Assembly: GCA_002377245.1 (NCBI GenBank)
Contig: DFPL01000183.1
Span: 6,266 to 12,796, forward strand
Direction of reading: 5' to 3'
DNA length: 6,531 nucleotides
Origin: Enterobacteriaceae bacterium UBA3516
GTDB taxonomy: Bacteria > Pseudomonadota > Gammaproteobacteria > Enterobacterales > Enterobacteriaceae
Part shown: in pieces, positions 1 through 5,553 of the stretch
How the letters are laid out: each line of letters starts with the position of its first letter
Numbering within the stretch: position 1 is the stretch's first letter
The notes under the pieces: generated by a model
Seen by the model: the letters and a program-made list of their open reading frames with translations, nothing else
The model's database searches: none
What the model was told of the DNA's origin: nothing
Program-made: the position numbers and the translations under genes

Positions 1-147
1 CGGATACGCTTCGTCGATTTTCAGCCGGACCCTGTCATCGCGGTGACTGTTGTATTCTCATTGCGCCGTGATATCGCTGCAAAACCTAAGATTACTGGGG
101 ATTCCTCAGCCCACTGGGAGAGGGAGCAAACACTAAACAAACGCTAA
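1..147 (+). CDS. Possible 3' end of an unidentified plus-strand gene (truncated by window edge)
   Basis: The first forward frame is open from the window edge to TAA at 145-147, giving 48 residues. The first thirty or so codons look coding, with a strand-like stretch PVIAVTVVFSLRRD at residues 11-24; the last seventeen residues are low in character and include a rare AGG codon. The other two forward frames are closed early. The stop directly abuts a strong stem-loop that would terminate transcription in both directions, as expected where two genes converge. I do not recognise the protein. Next to a PTS unit it could be a regulator or a sugar-processing enzyme, but nothing in the visible residues shows that. 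Confidence 0.35.
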   Translation, partial: RIRFVDFQPDPVIAVTVVFSLRRDIAAKPKITGDSSAHWEREQTLNKR

Positions 148-172
148 AAAAGGCAACTTGCGTTGCCTTTTT
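147..172. terminator. Bidirectional Rho-independent terminator between the left-edge gene and the PTS EIIC gene
   Basis: A perfect 11-bp inverted repeat, AAAAAGGCAAC at 147-157 and GTTGCCTTTTT at 162-172, closes a TTGC loop. On the plus strand the stem runs into TTTTTGCTTTTAT; on the minus strand the A-rich left arm becomes a run of six T. It therefore fits termination from both sides: the reading frame ending at 147 and the EIIC gene ending at 195. Confidence 0.88.
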
Positions 173-194
173 GCTTTTATCTCCTACACACGGC

Positions 195-1538
195 TCAGGC
201 CACCTGCTGTTTCTCTTCTTCCCTGCGTTGTGCTTCTTCGGCTTCCTGTTCCAACAGCTGCTTCTCGTAAACCTTAAAGAACGGGTAGTAAATGATGGCA
301 GAGATCACCGCCAGAATAACCACCAGAATCGCCGCGCGGAAATCCCAGCCTAATGCCCACGCACCACCGATAGGTGCCGGTGCTGTCCAGGGTACAACAG
401 AAATCACACGACCAATCAGATCCATTTTCATCGCCGCCCAGGCAACAATCGCATTTATCATCGGTGCCAGCAGGAATGGAATAAAGAACACCGGGTTCAT
501 GACGATCGGCGTACCAAAGATCACTGGCTCGTTGATATTGAACATGCTGGGTACCACGCTCAGCCGTCCGATTGAGCGTAAGTGCACGGATTTACTGCGC
601 AGATAGCACAGCACCAGCCCCATGGTTGCACCCGAACCGCCGATCACAATGAAGAAGGTCCAGAACGCCTCCATAAAGATGTGTGGCAGAGGGGCACTTT
701 GCGCCAGTGCCGTCTGGTTAAGACCGAGGTTGGTCAGCCAGAACATTTGCAGCATCCCGGAGACGATAGCCGCCCCGTGGATCCCCGCAAACCAGAGCAA
801 ATGACCAATCAGTACGGCCAGCAAGATCGCCGGCAGTGAGTCCGCCGCGGAAACCAGAGGTTTAAACACCGCCATAATGGCTTGCGGAATCAACATATCA
901 AATTGGGTTTGAATAAACAGGCTCAGCGGATAAAGCGTCAGCACCACCACCAGCACTGGGATCAATAAATCAAACGAGTTTTTAATCATCGGTGGCACCT
1001 GCTCGGGCAAGCGGATACCTATATTCCAGACCTTCAAAAGGCGCATCATTTCAACACAATAGAGTGCCACCAGAATAGCGGTGAAAATGCCGACGCCGCC
1101 CAGGCTGTCTACGGGCAGCGTACCATTGGTTTTCGGCGCAGCAACCAGCAGGAAGGCCATCAGGGCCAGCATGGCGCACATAAAGGGATCGAGCTGATGC
1201 GATTTCGCATAATGTTTGCCGAGGTTGTAGGCAATCGCCGCGCAGACATAGATGGACATAATCCCCATCGTCATATCAAACGGCGTGAGAATGCGCCCCT
1301 CATACTGCTTCGCCAGGTCAAGCCAGGCACGAGCAAAACCCCAGGTGGTATCAGGGGAGAAAGGGGGATAGGCAAAGACCAATAAGAATGAACCGACAAT
1401 CATAAATGGCATGGCTGAGATAAAACCATCACGAATGGCCATGATATGACGCTGGGAAGAAATCCGCCCGGCTATCGGGCTGACGTAGTTTTCGATAAAG
1501 CGAAAAATCACGTTAAACACAGCATGGTTGGCAGACAT
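195..1538 (-). CDS. PTS lactose/cellobiose-family permease, EIIC component
   Basis: This is the membrane sugar channel of a phosphotransferase system, which moves a (di)saccharide, probably a beta-glucoside or chitobiose-like sugar, across the inner membrane for phosphorylation by its EIIB. The 447 residues match the usual single-domain length for this family. The hallmark segments are present: WFAGIHGAAIVSG at 249-261 with the conserved His254, a glycine-rich GGSGAT at 300-305, and NINEPVIFGTPIVMNP at 334-349 with Glu337. In the structurally known chitobiose EIIC these His and Glu residues contact the sugar. About ten hydrophobic segments are followed by a charged tail from 427. The start is supported by AGGAGA (1545-1550 on the complement), six bases before ATG. 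No EIIA or complete EIIB gene is visible, and the adjacent upstream ORF is a collapsed EIIB, so this permease would need EIIA and EIIB from elsewhere. The exact sugar is not decidable. Confidence 0.93.
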   Translation of the reverse strand: MSANHAVFNVIFRFIENYVSPIAGRISSQRHIMAIRDGFISAMPFMIVGSFLLVFAYPPFSPDTTWGFARAWLDLAKQYEGRILTPFDMTMGIMSIYVCAAIAYNLGKHYAKSHQLDPFMCAMLALMAFLLVAAPKTNGTLPVDSLGGVGIFTAILVALYCVEMMRLLKVWNIGIRLPEQVPPMIKNSFDLLIPVLVVVLTLYPLSLFIQTQFDMLIPQAIMAVFKPLVSAADSLPAILLAVLIGHLLWFAGIHGAAIVSGMLQMFWLTNLGLNQTALAQSAPLPHIFMEAFWTFFIVIGGSGATMGLVLCYLRSKSVHLRSIGRLSVVPSMFNINEPVIFGTPIVMNPVFFIPFLLAPMINAIVAWAAMKMDLIGRVISVVPWTAPAPIGGAWALGWDFRAAILVVILAVISAIIYYPFFKVYEKQLLEQEAEEAQRREEEKQQVA

Positions 1539-1551
1539 AGCGGCTCTCCTG

Positions 1552-1668
1552 TCAGTCTAAATAATTCAGCGCAACAGCGATTACTTTGCCGTGCAGCAAT
1601 CCATTTTTTGGGTTTAAGACCATGCTGGCTAACGAACCAGCATTACAACGAAGCAGGATACGTTTCAT
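1552..1668 (-). pseudogene. Remnant PTS EIIB gene with in-frame internal deletion (38 codons)
   Basis: Lactose/cellobiose EIIB proteins have about 100 residues and begin with a strand and a CxAGxSxS loop whose Cys carries the phosphate. This small ORF starts MKRILLRCNAGSLASM, with Cys8 and the P-loop, then passes almost directly into NGLLHGKVIAVALNYLD, which resembles the family's last helix (typically a GxxxGxxVLxxAL pattern). About 60 central residues are missing with the frame kept. ATG is at 1668 and TGA at 1552-1554, 13 bases before the EIIC start, the usual EIIB-EIIC order. A weak AAGAG lies before the ATG, and AGAGCCG occurs before both starts. A 7-bp inverted repeat (1622-1628 with 1637-1643) sits at the apparent junction. 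The retained core cannot form a normal EIIB fold, so it is probably non-functional, though it may still be translated and couple ribosomes to EIIC. Recognition of the C-terminal part is by eye. Confidence 0.62.
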
Positions 1669-1739
1669 AGACGGCTCTTATTAATTATCAGAACAGAGGA
1701 AGTGACGGAGTCAGTATTAACCCCGCTTTGAAACACTGC

Positions 1740-1760
1740 AACCGGTTACTGTAACCGGTT
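1740..1760. promoter_or_regulatory. LacI-family-type operator upstream of the PTS unit
   Basis: AACCGGTTAC (1740-1749) and GTAACCGGTT (1751-1760) form a perfect 10-bp inverted repeat around one base. It can also be read as two CCGG-centred LacI/GalR-type sites, TGCAACCGGTTACT and TGTAACCGGTTTCC, whose centres are 13 bp apart; the general family pattern is TGNAANCGNTTNCA. Beta-glucoside regulators such as AscG use sites of this sort. It lies 72 bp upstream of the EIIB remnant and 116 bp upstream of the deacylase gene, so control of the PTS unit is the likelier role. No confident sigma-70 promoter is seen beside it; a weak CTGACT/GATAAT pair (19-bp spacing) lies between it and the EIIB start. 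Confidence 0.6.
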
Positions 1761-1875
1761 TCCGCGATTGTGAAGGCGATCCAGAAATGCGCCGTAACGA
1801 GTTTGTTATGACAAAATATTTACAGGGATCACAGGCTTGTGACAGATTATTGAAGGTTATGTTCAGGAGAAGAAA

Positions 1876-2334
1876 ATGAGTTTGCAGTCAGTGCGGCAAT
1901 TCTTTGCCGACTATGCCCCCGATATTGACATCATCGAGCTAAATCAAAGTACGGCGACGGTCGCCCTTGCCGCCGCTGCACATAACGTCGAACCGGGCCG
2001 GATAGCCAAAACCCTGTCGTTGAAAATTAAGGATGAAGTCGTGCTCGTCGTTGCCAGGGGCGATGCCCGTCTGGACAACAAAAAGCTCAAATCAACCTTT
2101 GGTGCAAAAGCGCGGATGCTCAGCAGTGATGAAGTGGTCACCCTGACGGGGCACCCTGTTGGCGGTGTCTGTCCTTTTGGTCTGGAAAATCCATTAGCCG
2201 TGTTTTGTGATATTTCACTGAGGCATTACGAGGAAGTGCTGCCTGCCGCCGGAGCTATCCACAGCGCGGTACGTATTTCACCCCAGCGAATGGCTGAACT
2301 GACGCAAGCAAAATGGATTGATGTCTGCCTGTAA
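1876..2334 (+). CDS. YbaK/EbsC-family aminoacyl-tRNA deacylase (free-standing editing protein)
   Basis: Proteins of this family (YbaK, ProXp-ala and relatives, related to the prolyl-tRNA synthetase INS domain) hydrolyse mischarged aminoacyl-tRNAs in the cytoplasm. The 152 residues are a complete single domain. Conserved features include RIAKTLSLK (42-50) with the family's invariant Lys at 45, VVARGDARLDNKKL (58-71), and the glycine-rich GHPVGGVCPFG (92-102) that lines the substrate pocket. The start is well supported by AGGAGA at 1865-1870, five bases before ATG. The sequence is closer in character to the EbsC-like branch than to YbaK itself, and the tRNA and amino acid edited cannot be told. 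The gene stands alone, upstream of no plus-strand partner, and converges on bglJ with 42 bases between stop codons. A TTTACA at 1819-1824 could be a -35 element, but no good -10 follows. Confidence 0.9.
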   Translation: MSLQSVRQFFADYAPDIDIIELNQSTATVALAAAAHNVEPGRIAKTLSLKIKDEVVLVVARGDARLDNKKLKSTFGAKARMLSSDEVVTLTGHPVGGVCPFGLENPLAVFCDISLRHYEEVLPAAGAIHSAVRISPQRMAELTQAKWIDVCL

Positions 2335-2360
2335 AAAAAAGCCAGGGTAATGACCCTGGC
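2333..2360 (-). terminator. Rho-independent terminator of the yjjQ-bglJ operon
   Basis: GCCAGGGT (2341-2348) and ACCCTGGC (2353-2360) form a perfect 8-bp stem with a four-base loop. On the minus strand it is followed by eight T, the complement of the A run at 2333-2340. It starts 16 bases after the bglJ stop. The A run includes the last two bases of the deacylase TAA stop codon, so the two convergent genes share these bases. No T tract follows on the plus strand, so it should not work efficiently for the deacylase gene. Confidence 0.9.
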
Positions 2361-2376
2361 GTCGCTCAGCGTGTTA

Positions 2377-3057
2377 TCACGCCACGGCAGAATCGGTGTT
2401 CTGCACAAAGGTAGACATGGGAACACAGGTAATAATATCTGCGGCATGGAGCAGAGCGACTTCAGAGTTAATCCCCAGCTTTGCCATCGCATTGAACTTG
2501 TGTGCCCGAACCGTTTTGATATTTCGATCCAGCATATGCGCTATCTCAGGGATCGACATCCCACGCGTCATGTAGCCTAAAATTTCATGTTCAGTCGGGC
2601 TGAGCATGCGGCTGCGGCTGACATACCAATGATTAATGACATTGTCATTTACCCGCCGGGTCTCTCCCAACAAGGTCACAAGCTGGCTGAGCAGTGCAGA
2701 TAATGTATCTGATTTACTTAAAATACCGTGAAGCTCCTTTGGATAAAGCCGGCTAACCAGCCGTGCTTCACGATCGTCTTCTGCCAACACAATCCGCTGA
2801 ATGCCCGGATGGGAAACCGAAAGCATATTTAAGCACATCAGACACTCTCGCCGGGGTTCACGCAAACCCGAAAGTGAATAGATGACGGAGAAAAAATCCG
2901 TCTTACTCATGGCCTCAATGAAAATCTGAGAATTTCTGAAAAAATGAAAACGGTATTTTTGGGTGGCGGGCGAAGATAAAAGATGGCGAAGGCCCGCCTC
3001 GCTCATCATGCACTTCTCGATGATGGCCACGTGTTTTTTGACTGAGGTGCGTTCCAT
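2377..3057 (-). CDS. bglJ: BglJ, LuxR/FixJ-type transcriptional activator
   Basis: BglJ of E. coli forms a heterodimer with RcsB that activates the silent bgl beta-glucoside operon and other H-NS-repressed genes, including leuO, independently of RcsB phosphorylation. The 226 residues match the E. coli length (225), and I recognise long conserved stretches: KHVAIIEKCMMS near the start, RRECLMCLNML (69-79), LAEDDREARL (91-100) and the C-terminal DNA-binding part. The N-terminal half is a pseudo-receiver: VIYSLS at 58-63 lies where true receivers have their phosphorylated Asp, while the receiver-type Lys in LSKSD (113-117) remains. The LuxR helix-turn-helix spans about 152-203, with NIKTVRAHKFNAMAKLGI as recognition region. 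The start lies inside the end of yjjQ (52-bp overlap), which suggests translational coupling; ATG at 3057 gives the E. coli-like N terminus. It is the distal gene of the operon and is followed by a terminator. Confidence 0.93.
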   Translation of the reverse strand: MERTSVKKHVAIIEKCMMSEAGLRHLLSSPATQKYRFHFFRNSQIFIEAMSKTDFFSVIYSLSGLREPRRECLMCLNMLSVSHPGIQRIVLAEDDREARLVSRLYPKELHGILSKSDTLSALLSQLVTLLGETRRVNDNVINHWYVSRSRMLSPTEHEILGYMTRGMSIPEIAHMLDRNIKTVRAHKFNAMAKLGINSEVALLHAADIITCVPMSTFVQNTDSAVA

Positions 3058-3740
3058 TCTGAGCGTTCTCCATAGGCTGAAATTAGGTTCAGCTCTTTCA
3101 TGCCTTCTGAACTATTTATCCATGCATACAATTCTGCGTTGCTGCGCAGTGATAAACGTCGCATCGCACTATTCTTTTGCGCGCTCACGGTTTTATTACT
3201 CTTTTTAAGCAGCATCGCGATTTGATTAATACCCCATCCTTTTCCCAGCAATCGCATCACCTTACGTTCAGAAAGCGTCAGCCGCTCCGTCTTTTCCCGG
3301 GATTCATCATTCTCGAGATAATCAGACGACAATAGCGTCTGGCTGATTTTTTCTGCCTGCCCGTTACCGTGGCGAATGGCAGCAATAATGCCTTCGACAG
3401 GCTCCATATCTGAAAGGAGCGTACTGCCCGGGCGCATGAGTAATTCAACCGCGGTAGGATAGAAAAAGCGGGAAACAAAAAACACCCAGTGAATATCAGC
3501 ATGTTGATTAATAATTGAAAAATACTGCTCACACACATTTCTTGTATGCCGCTGATCGCCAGAGAGATCGGCAATGATTAAATCGGCACGGCGCAATTGC
3601 AATAAAGTGACTTCTTCCAGTGACCTGAAAAAAGTCATTTCATAATCGGGAAAGTGACGTTCCATAATGTCACTTAGCCCAACTTTTAACACCGGGACTC
3701 TACTAATGACTATTCCATACTTACATAGTTTTGATAACAT
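3006..3740 (-). CDS. yjjQ: YjjQ, LuxR/FixJ-type transcriptional regulator
   Basis: YjjQ of E. coli is a DNA-binding regulator that represses flhDC (flagella) and several other loci. The 244 residues agree with the family (about 241). Segments I recognise include YGIVISRVPV (8-17), TLLQLRRADLIIADLSGD (45-62), IHWVFFVSRF (83-92), and a strongly conserved LuxR helix-turn-helix at about 155-207 with GKGWGINQIAMLLKKSNKTV and AQKNSAMRRL. The N-terminal part is receiver-like, with Asp58 in the IIADLS strand; whether it is phosphorylated is unknown. The start at 3740 has GGAGG on the complement of 3745-3749, four bases upstream. A TATAAG -10 candidate lies on the complement of 3766-3771 with no strong -35, as in promoters needing an activator such as LeuO. 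It is the first gene of the yjjQ-bglJ operon and diverges from yjjP. The last dozen residues differ from E. coli as I recall it. Confidence 0.92.
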   Translation of the reverse strand: MLSKLCKYGIVISRVPVLKVGLSDIMERHFPDYEMTFFRSLEEVTLLQLRRADLIIADLSGDQRHTRNVCEQYFSIINQHADIHWVFFVSRFFYPTAVELLMRPGSTLLSDMEPVEGIIAAIRHGNGQAEKISQTLLSSDYLENDESREKTERLTLSERKVMRLLGKGWGINQIAMLLKKSNKTVSAQKNSAMRRLSLRSNAELYAWINSSEGMKELNLISAYGERSEWNAPQSKNTWPSSRSA

Positions 3741-4240
3741 ATAACCTCCGCATCCATTCGCGAGTCTTATAAGATAAACAACGTGAATAATTTAAATAAC
3801 GCCAACGACCTTGTTAGCAAAAAACACTAATGACATCGATAGCGAGGGTGCTGACCTGAGTCATATCAAATATAAAGTTGCAACAATTTGTGATTATAAA
3901 AACCGCAATTAATAGTGTCAACAAATAGCCGCGTACTGAAACAGGACAAAAGGCGATACCTGATAAATACTAATTTAAATAGCTATTAGTTCCTGATAAT
4001 TAATTCATCTCTATTATATATAGAACCAGAAATTAGACATTTATACAGGCACACACGCCTTCCGGCGCCTGAATATTTCCGTTGCGACAGAGCGTCACGC
4101 CCTCCCGCGTCCTGGCAGTATTTTGTGATTTATTGCACGAATCTTGATCTGCTCCCGCGCCATCATGGGCACAACCTGTGCTAAAAATTAGCGATTCGTG
4201 CCACATCTTGTGGGACTTGAGCAACGTCACCAGGGCTATC
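3741..4240. promoter_or_regulatory. Divergent yjjQ/yjjP regulatory region with AT-rich (H-NS-type) half
   Basis: No convincing gene lies in these 500 bases. The yjjQ-proximal part (about 3760-4035) is very AT-rich; by direct count 3961-4030 has only 15 G or C in 70. It contains GATAAAT at 3962-3968, close to the core of the known H-NS nucleation motif, and a small inverted repeat ACTAAT/ATTAGT (3969-3974, 3985-3990). This fits the known silencing of E. coli yjjQ-bglJ by H-NS. The yjjP-proximal part (about 4040-4240) has higher GC and nested inverted repeats, described separately. Several weak -10-like sequences exist in the AT-rich part (for example TATTAT at 4012-4017), none with a good -35. 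LeuO sites cannot be called by eye. Confidence 0.6.
4135..4213 (+). promoter_or_regulatory. Nested inverted repeats in the yjjP leader (possible structured RNA)
   Basis: A perfect 9-bp inverted repeat, GCACGAATC (4135-4143) and GATTCGTGC (4193-4201), encloses a second hairpin GCACA/TGTGC (4169-4173, 4177-4181) and a short CCAT/ATGG palindrome near 4160-4168. It is followed at once by CCACA/TGTGG (4201-4205, 4209-4213), which competes for base 4201. The block ends 27 bases before the yjjP start. It could be a folded 5' leader, a protein-binding region, or chance; no known riboswitch class is recognised. Confidence 0.35.
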
Positions 4241-5023
4241 ATGCAGATGCAAGAAGACCAGTCATCACAACGGGCCATCACACGTCTGTGTATTCAGTGC
4301 GGCCTATTTTTATTGCAACACGGTGCCGAAAGCGCACTTGTTGAAGAGCTCTCTACGCGCCTCGGCCTGGCGTTGGGAATGGACAGCGTTGAGAGTTCGA
4401 TCTCCTCAAATGCCATTGTGCTCACCACCATTAAAGACGGGCAGTGCCTGACATCGACACGAAAAAACAGCGATCGCGGCATTAATATGCATGTAGTGAC
4501 TGAGGTGCAACACATCGTCATCATGACAGAGCACAAATTGCTCGATGCGCGCGATGTTGAAAAACGTTTCGCTCAGGTTAAGCCATTGCGTTACCCACGC
4601 TGGCTGGTCACGGTCATGGTCGGTCTTTCCTGCGCCTGTTTTTGCCGGTTGAATAACGGCGGCTGGGATGGCGCCTTTATCACCTTTTGCGCCAGCAGCG
4701 TGGCAATGTATGTCCGCCTGGTGCTGGCGAACCGGCATATGCATCCACAAATTAACTTTTGCATCACCGCCTTCGTTGCCACTACCGTTTCTGGCCTGAT
4801 GATGACGCTACCTGTTTTTATACATACCCCTACCGTCGCCATGGCGGCAAGCGTTCTGCTACTCGTTCCGGGTTTTCCGCTAATTAATGCCGTCGCAGAC
4901 ATGTTCAAAGGTCACATCAACACCGGCCTCGCCCGCTGGGCAATCGCCAGCTTGCTCACGCTGGCTACCTGTATCGGCGTGGTCATGGCAATGACTTTAT
5001 GGGGGCTGCGCGGATGGATGTAA
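4241..5023 (+). CDS. yjjP: YjjP, larger subunit of ThrE-like exporter (succinate export in E. coli)
   Basis: YjjP and YjjB are the two halves of a split ThrE-family inner-membrane exporter; in E. coli both are reported to be needed for succinate export. The 260-residue product has a soluble N-terminal region with CGLFLLQHGAESALVEELS (20-38) and a well conserved SSISSNAIVLTTIKDG (52-67), followed by about five membrane segments from residue 120 and the family motif VPGFPLINAVADMFKGH (209-225). I recognise the sequence as a close relative of E. coli YjjP. ATG at 4241 is preferred because AGGG lies at 4232-4235, five bases before it; ATG at 4247 would give an E. coli-like N terminus but with poor spacing. 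A GTG at 4178 opens the same frame but adds residues the family lacks. It diverges from yjjQ and overlaps yjjB by 10 bp, so the two subunits are probably translated together. Confidence 0.92.
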   Translation: MQMQEDQSSQRAITRLCIQCGLFLLQHGAESALVEELSTRLGLALGMDSVESSISSNAIVLTTIKDGQCLTSTRKNSDRGINMHVVTEVQHIVIMTEHKLLDARDVEKRFAQVKPLRYPRWLVTVMVGLSCACFCRLNNGGWDGAFITFCASSVAMYVRLVLANRHMHPQINFCITAFVATTVSGLMMTLPVFIHTPTVAMAASVLLLVPGFPLINAVADMFKGHINTGLARWAIASLLTLATCIGVVMAMTLWGLRGWM

Positions 5024-5487
5024 TCTGGTTTTTACTGGCGCTTATTCAGGATATGTTGCTTGCAGCCATTCCGGCCGTGGGTTTTGCGATGGTCTTTAAC
5101 GTGCCACACCGCGCGCTGCCCTGGTGTGCGCTGCTGGGTGCCATTGGCCACGGCACCCGCTTCGCTATGGTTTACTGGGGGTTCAACATTGAATGGTCAA
5201 CGTTTGTCGCCTCGATGCTGGTCGGTAGCATCGGGATTCACTGGTCGCGTTGGTATCTGGCTCACCCTAAAGTCTTTACCGTTGCGGCGGTTATCCCGAT
5301 GTTCCCCGGCATTTCAGCGTATACCGCAATGATCTCTGCCGTGAAAATTGGCCATCTTGGCTACAGCGAAGAACTGATGATTTTGCTGCTCACCAACTTC
5401 CTCAAAGCGTCATCGATTGTAGGCGCGCTGTCGATTGGCCTGTCGATTCCGGGATTGTGGATTTACCGCAAACGCCCACGGGTGTGA
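5014..5487 (+). CDS. yjjB: YjjB, smaller subunit of ThrE-like exporter
   Basis: This is the partner of YjjP: a small, very hydrophobic inner-membrane protein of the ThrE_2 type. The product has 157 residues, the length I recall for E. coli YjjB, and carries the conserved WSTFVASMLVGSIGI (61-75), HPKVFTVAAVIPMFPGI (84-100) and SIGLSIPGLW (140-149). Four to five membrane segments cover nearly the whole chain, ending in a basic RKRPRV tail likely to lie in the cytoplasm. The start at 5014 gives MDVIWFLLALIQD, matching E. coli; an in-frame ATG at 4999 would add MGAAR, but it lies within the G-run that acts as ribosome binding site (about 5000-5005). In E. coli K-12 yjjB is followed by dnaT-dnaC in the same direction; here a tetR-type gene follows instead. 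Confidence 0.92.
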   Translation: MDVIWFLLALIQDMLLAAIPAVGFAMVFNVPHRALPWCALLGAIGHGTRFAMVYWGFNIEWSTFVASMLVGSIGIHWSRWYLAHPKVFTVAAVIPMFPGISAYTAMISAVKIGHLGYSEELMILLLTNFLKASSIVGALSIGLSIPGLWIYRKRPRV

Positions 5488-5490
5488 ATT

Positions 5491-5547
5491 TTGAGTTATT
5501 GCGCCAGCGTGGTAAAAAATCCTTATCCCTAAGGTGGTTGATAAGGA
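5491..5547 (+). promoter_or_regulatory. Candidate promoter and inverted-repeat operator/leader of the TetR-type gene
   Basis: TTGAGT (5491-5496) followed after 16 bp by TAAAAA (5513-5518) is a moderate sigma-70 candidate. Just downstream, TCCTTATC (5520-5527) and GATAAGGA (5540-5547) form a perfect 8-bp inverted repeat with a 12-base centre. A shorter alternative CCTTA/TAAGG (5521-5525, 5530-5534) uses the same left arm. The right arm contains the AAGGA ribosome binding site (5543-5547). This fits self-repression by the TetR protein at its transcription start, or an RNA hairpin that hides the binding site. Confidence 0.45.
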
Positions 5548-5553
5548 AAAGAT

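Noticed and set aside
292..606. Plus-strand open frame of about 100 codons within the EIIC gene
   Set aside because: It is antisense to a strongly supported membrane protein gene and its product has no recognisable domain character.
1829..1842. TCACA and TGTGA inverted repeat, at first taken as a CRP site
   Set aside because: The arms are in the wrong order (CRP sites read TGTGA-N6-TCACA) and the spacing is four bases.
1859..1879. Six-codon leader ORF rich in rare AGG/AGA arginine codons, overlapping the start of the YbaK/EbsC-like gene
   Set aside because: It is made of the ribosome binding site itself read as codons and has no binding site of its own; this is expected by chance.
2226..2492. 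Minus-strand open frame across the deacylase/bglJ convergence
   Set aside because: It crosses the bglJ terminator and overlaps two well-supported genes in other frames.
4050..4075. CGCC/GGCG hairpin with a TTCC loop, considered as a REP element or terminator
   Set aside because: It does not match REP consensus arms, occurs once, and has no following T tract on either strand.
4178..4240. Upstream GTG start extending YjjP by 21 residues
   Set aside because: The extension is absent from the E. coli protein as I recall it and lies within the inverted-repeat leader; ATG 4241 has a spaced AGGG.
2333..5487. Search for direct repeats or attachment sites at the ends of the bglJ-yjjB block
   Set aside because: No shared repeat, tRNA end or insertion-sequence remnant is visible at either border, so an integrative element is not supported.
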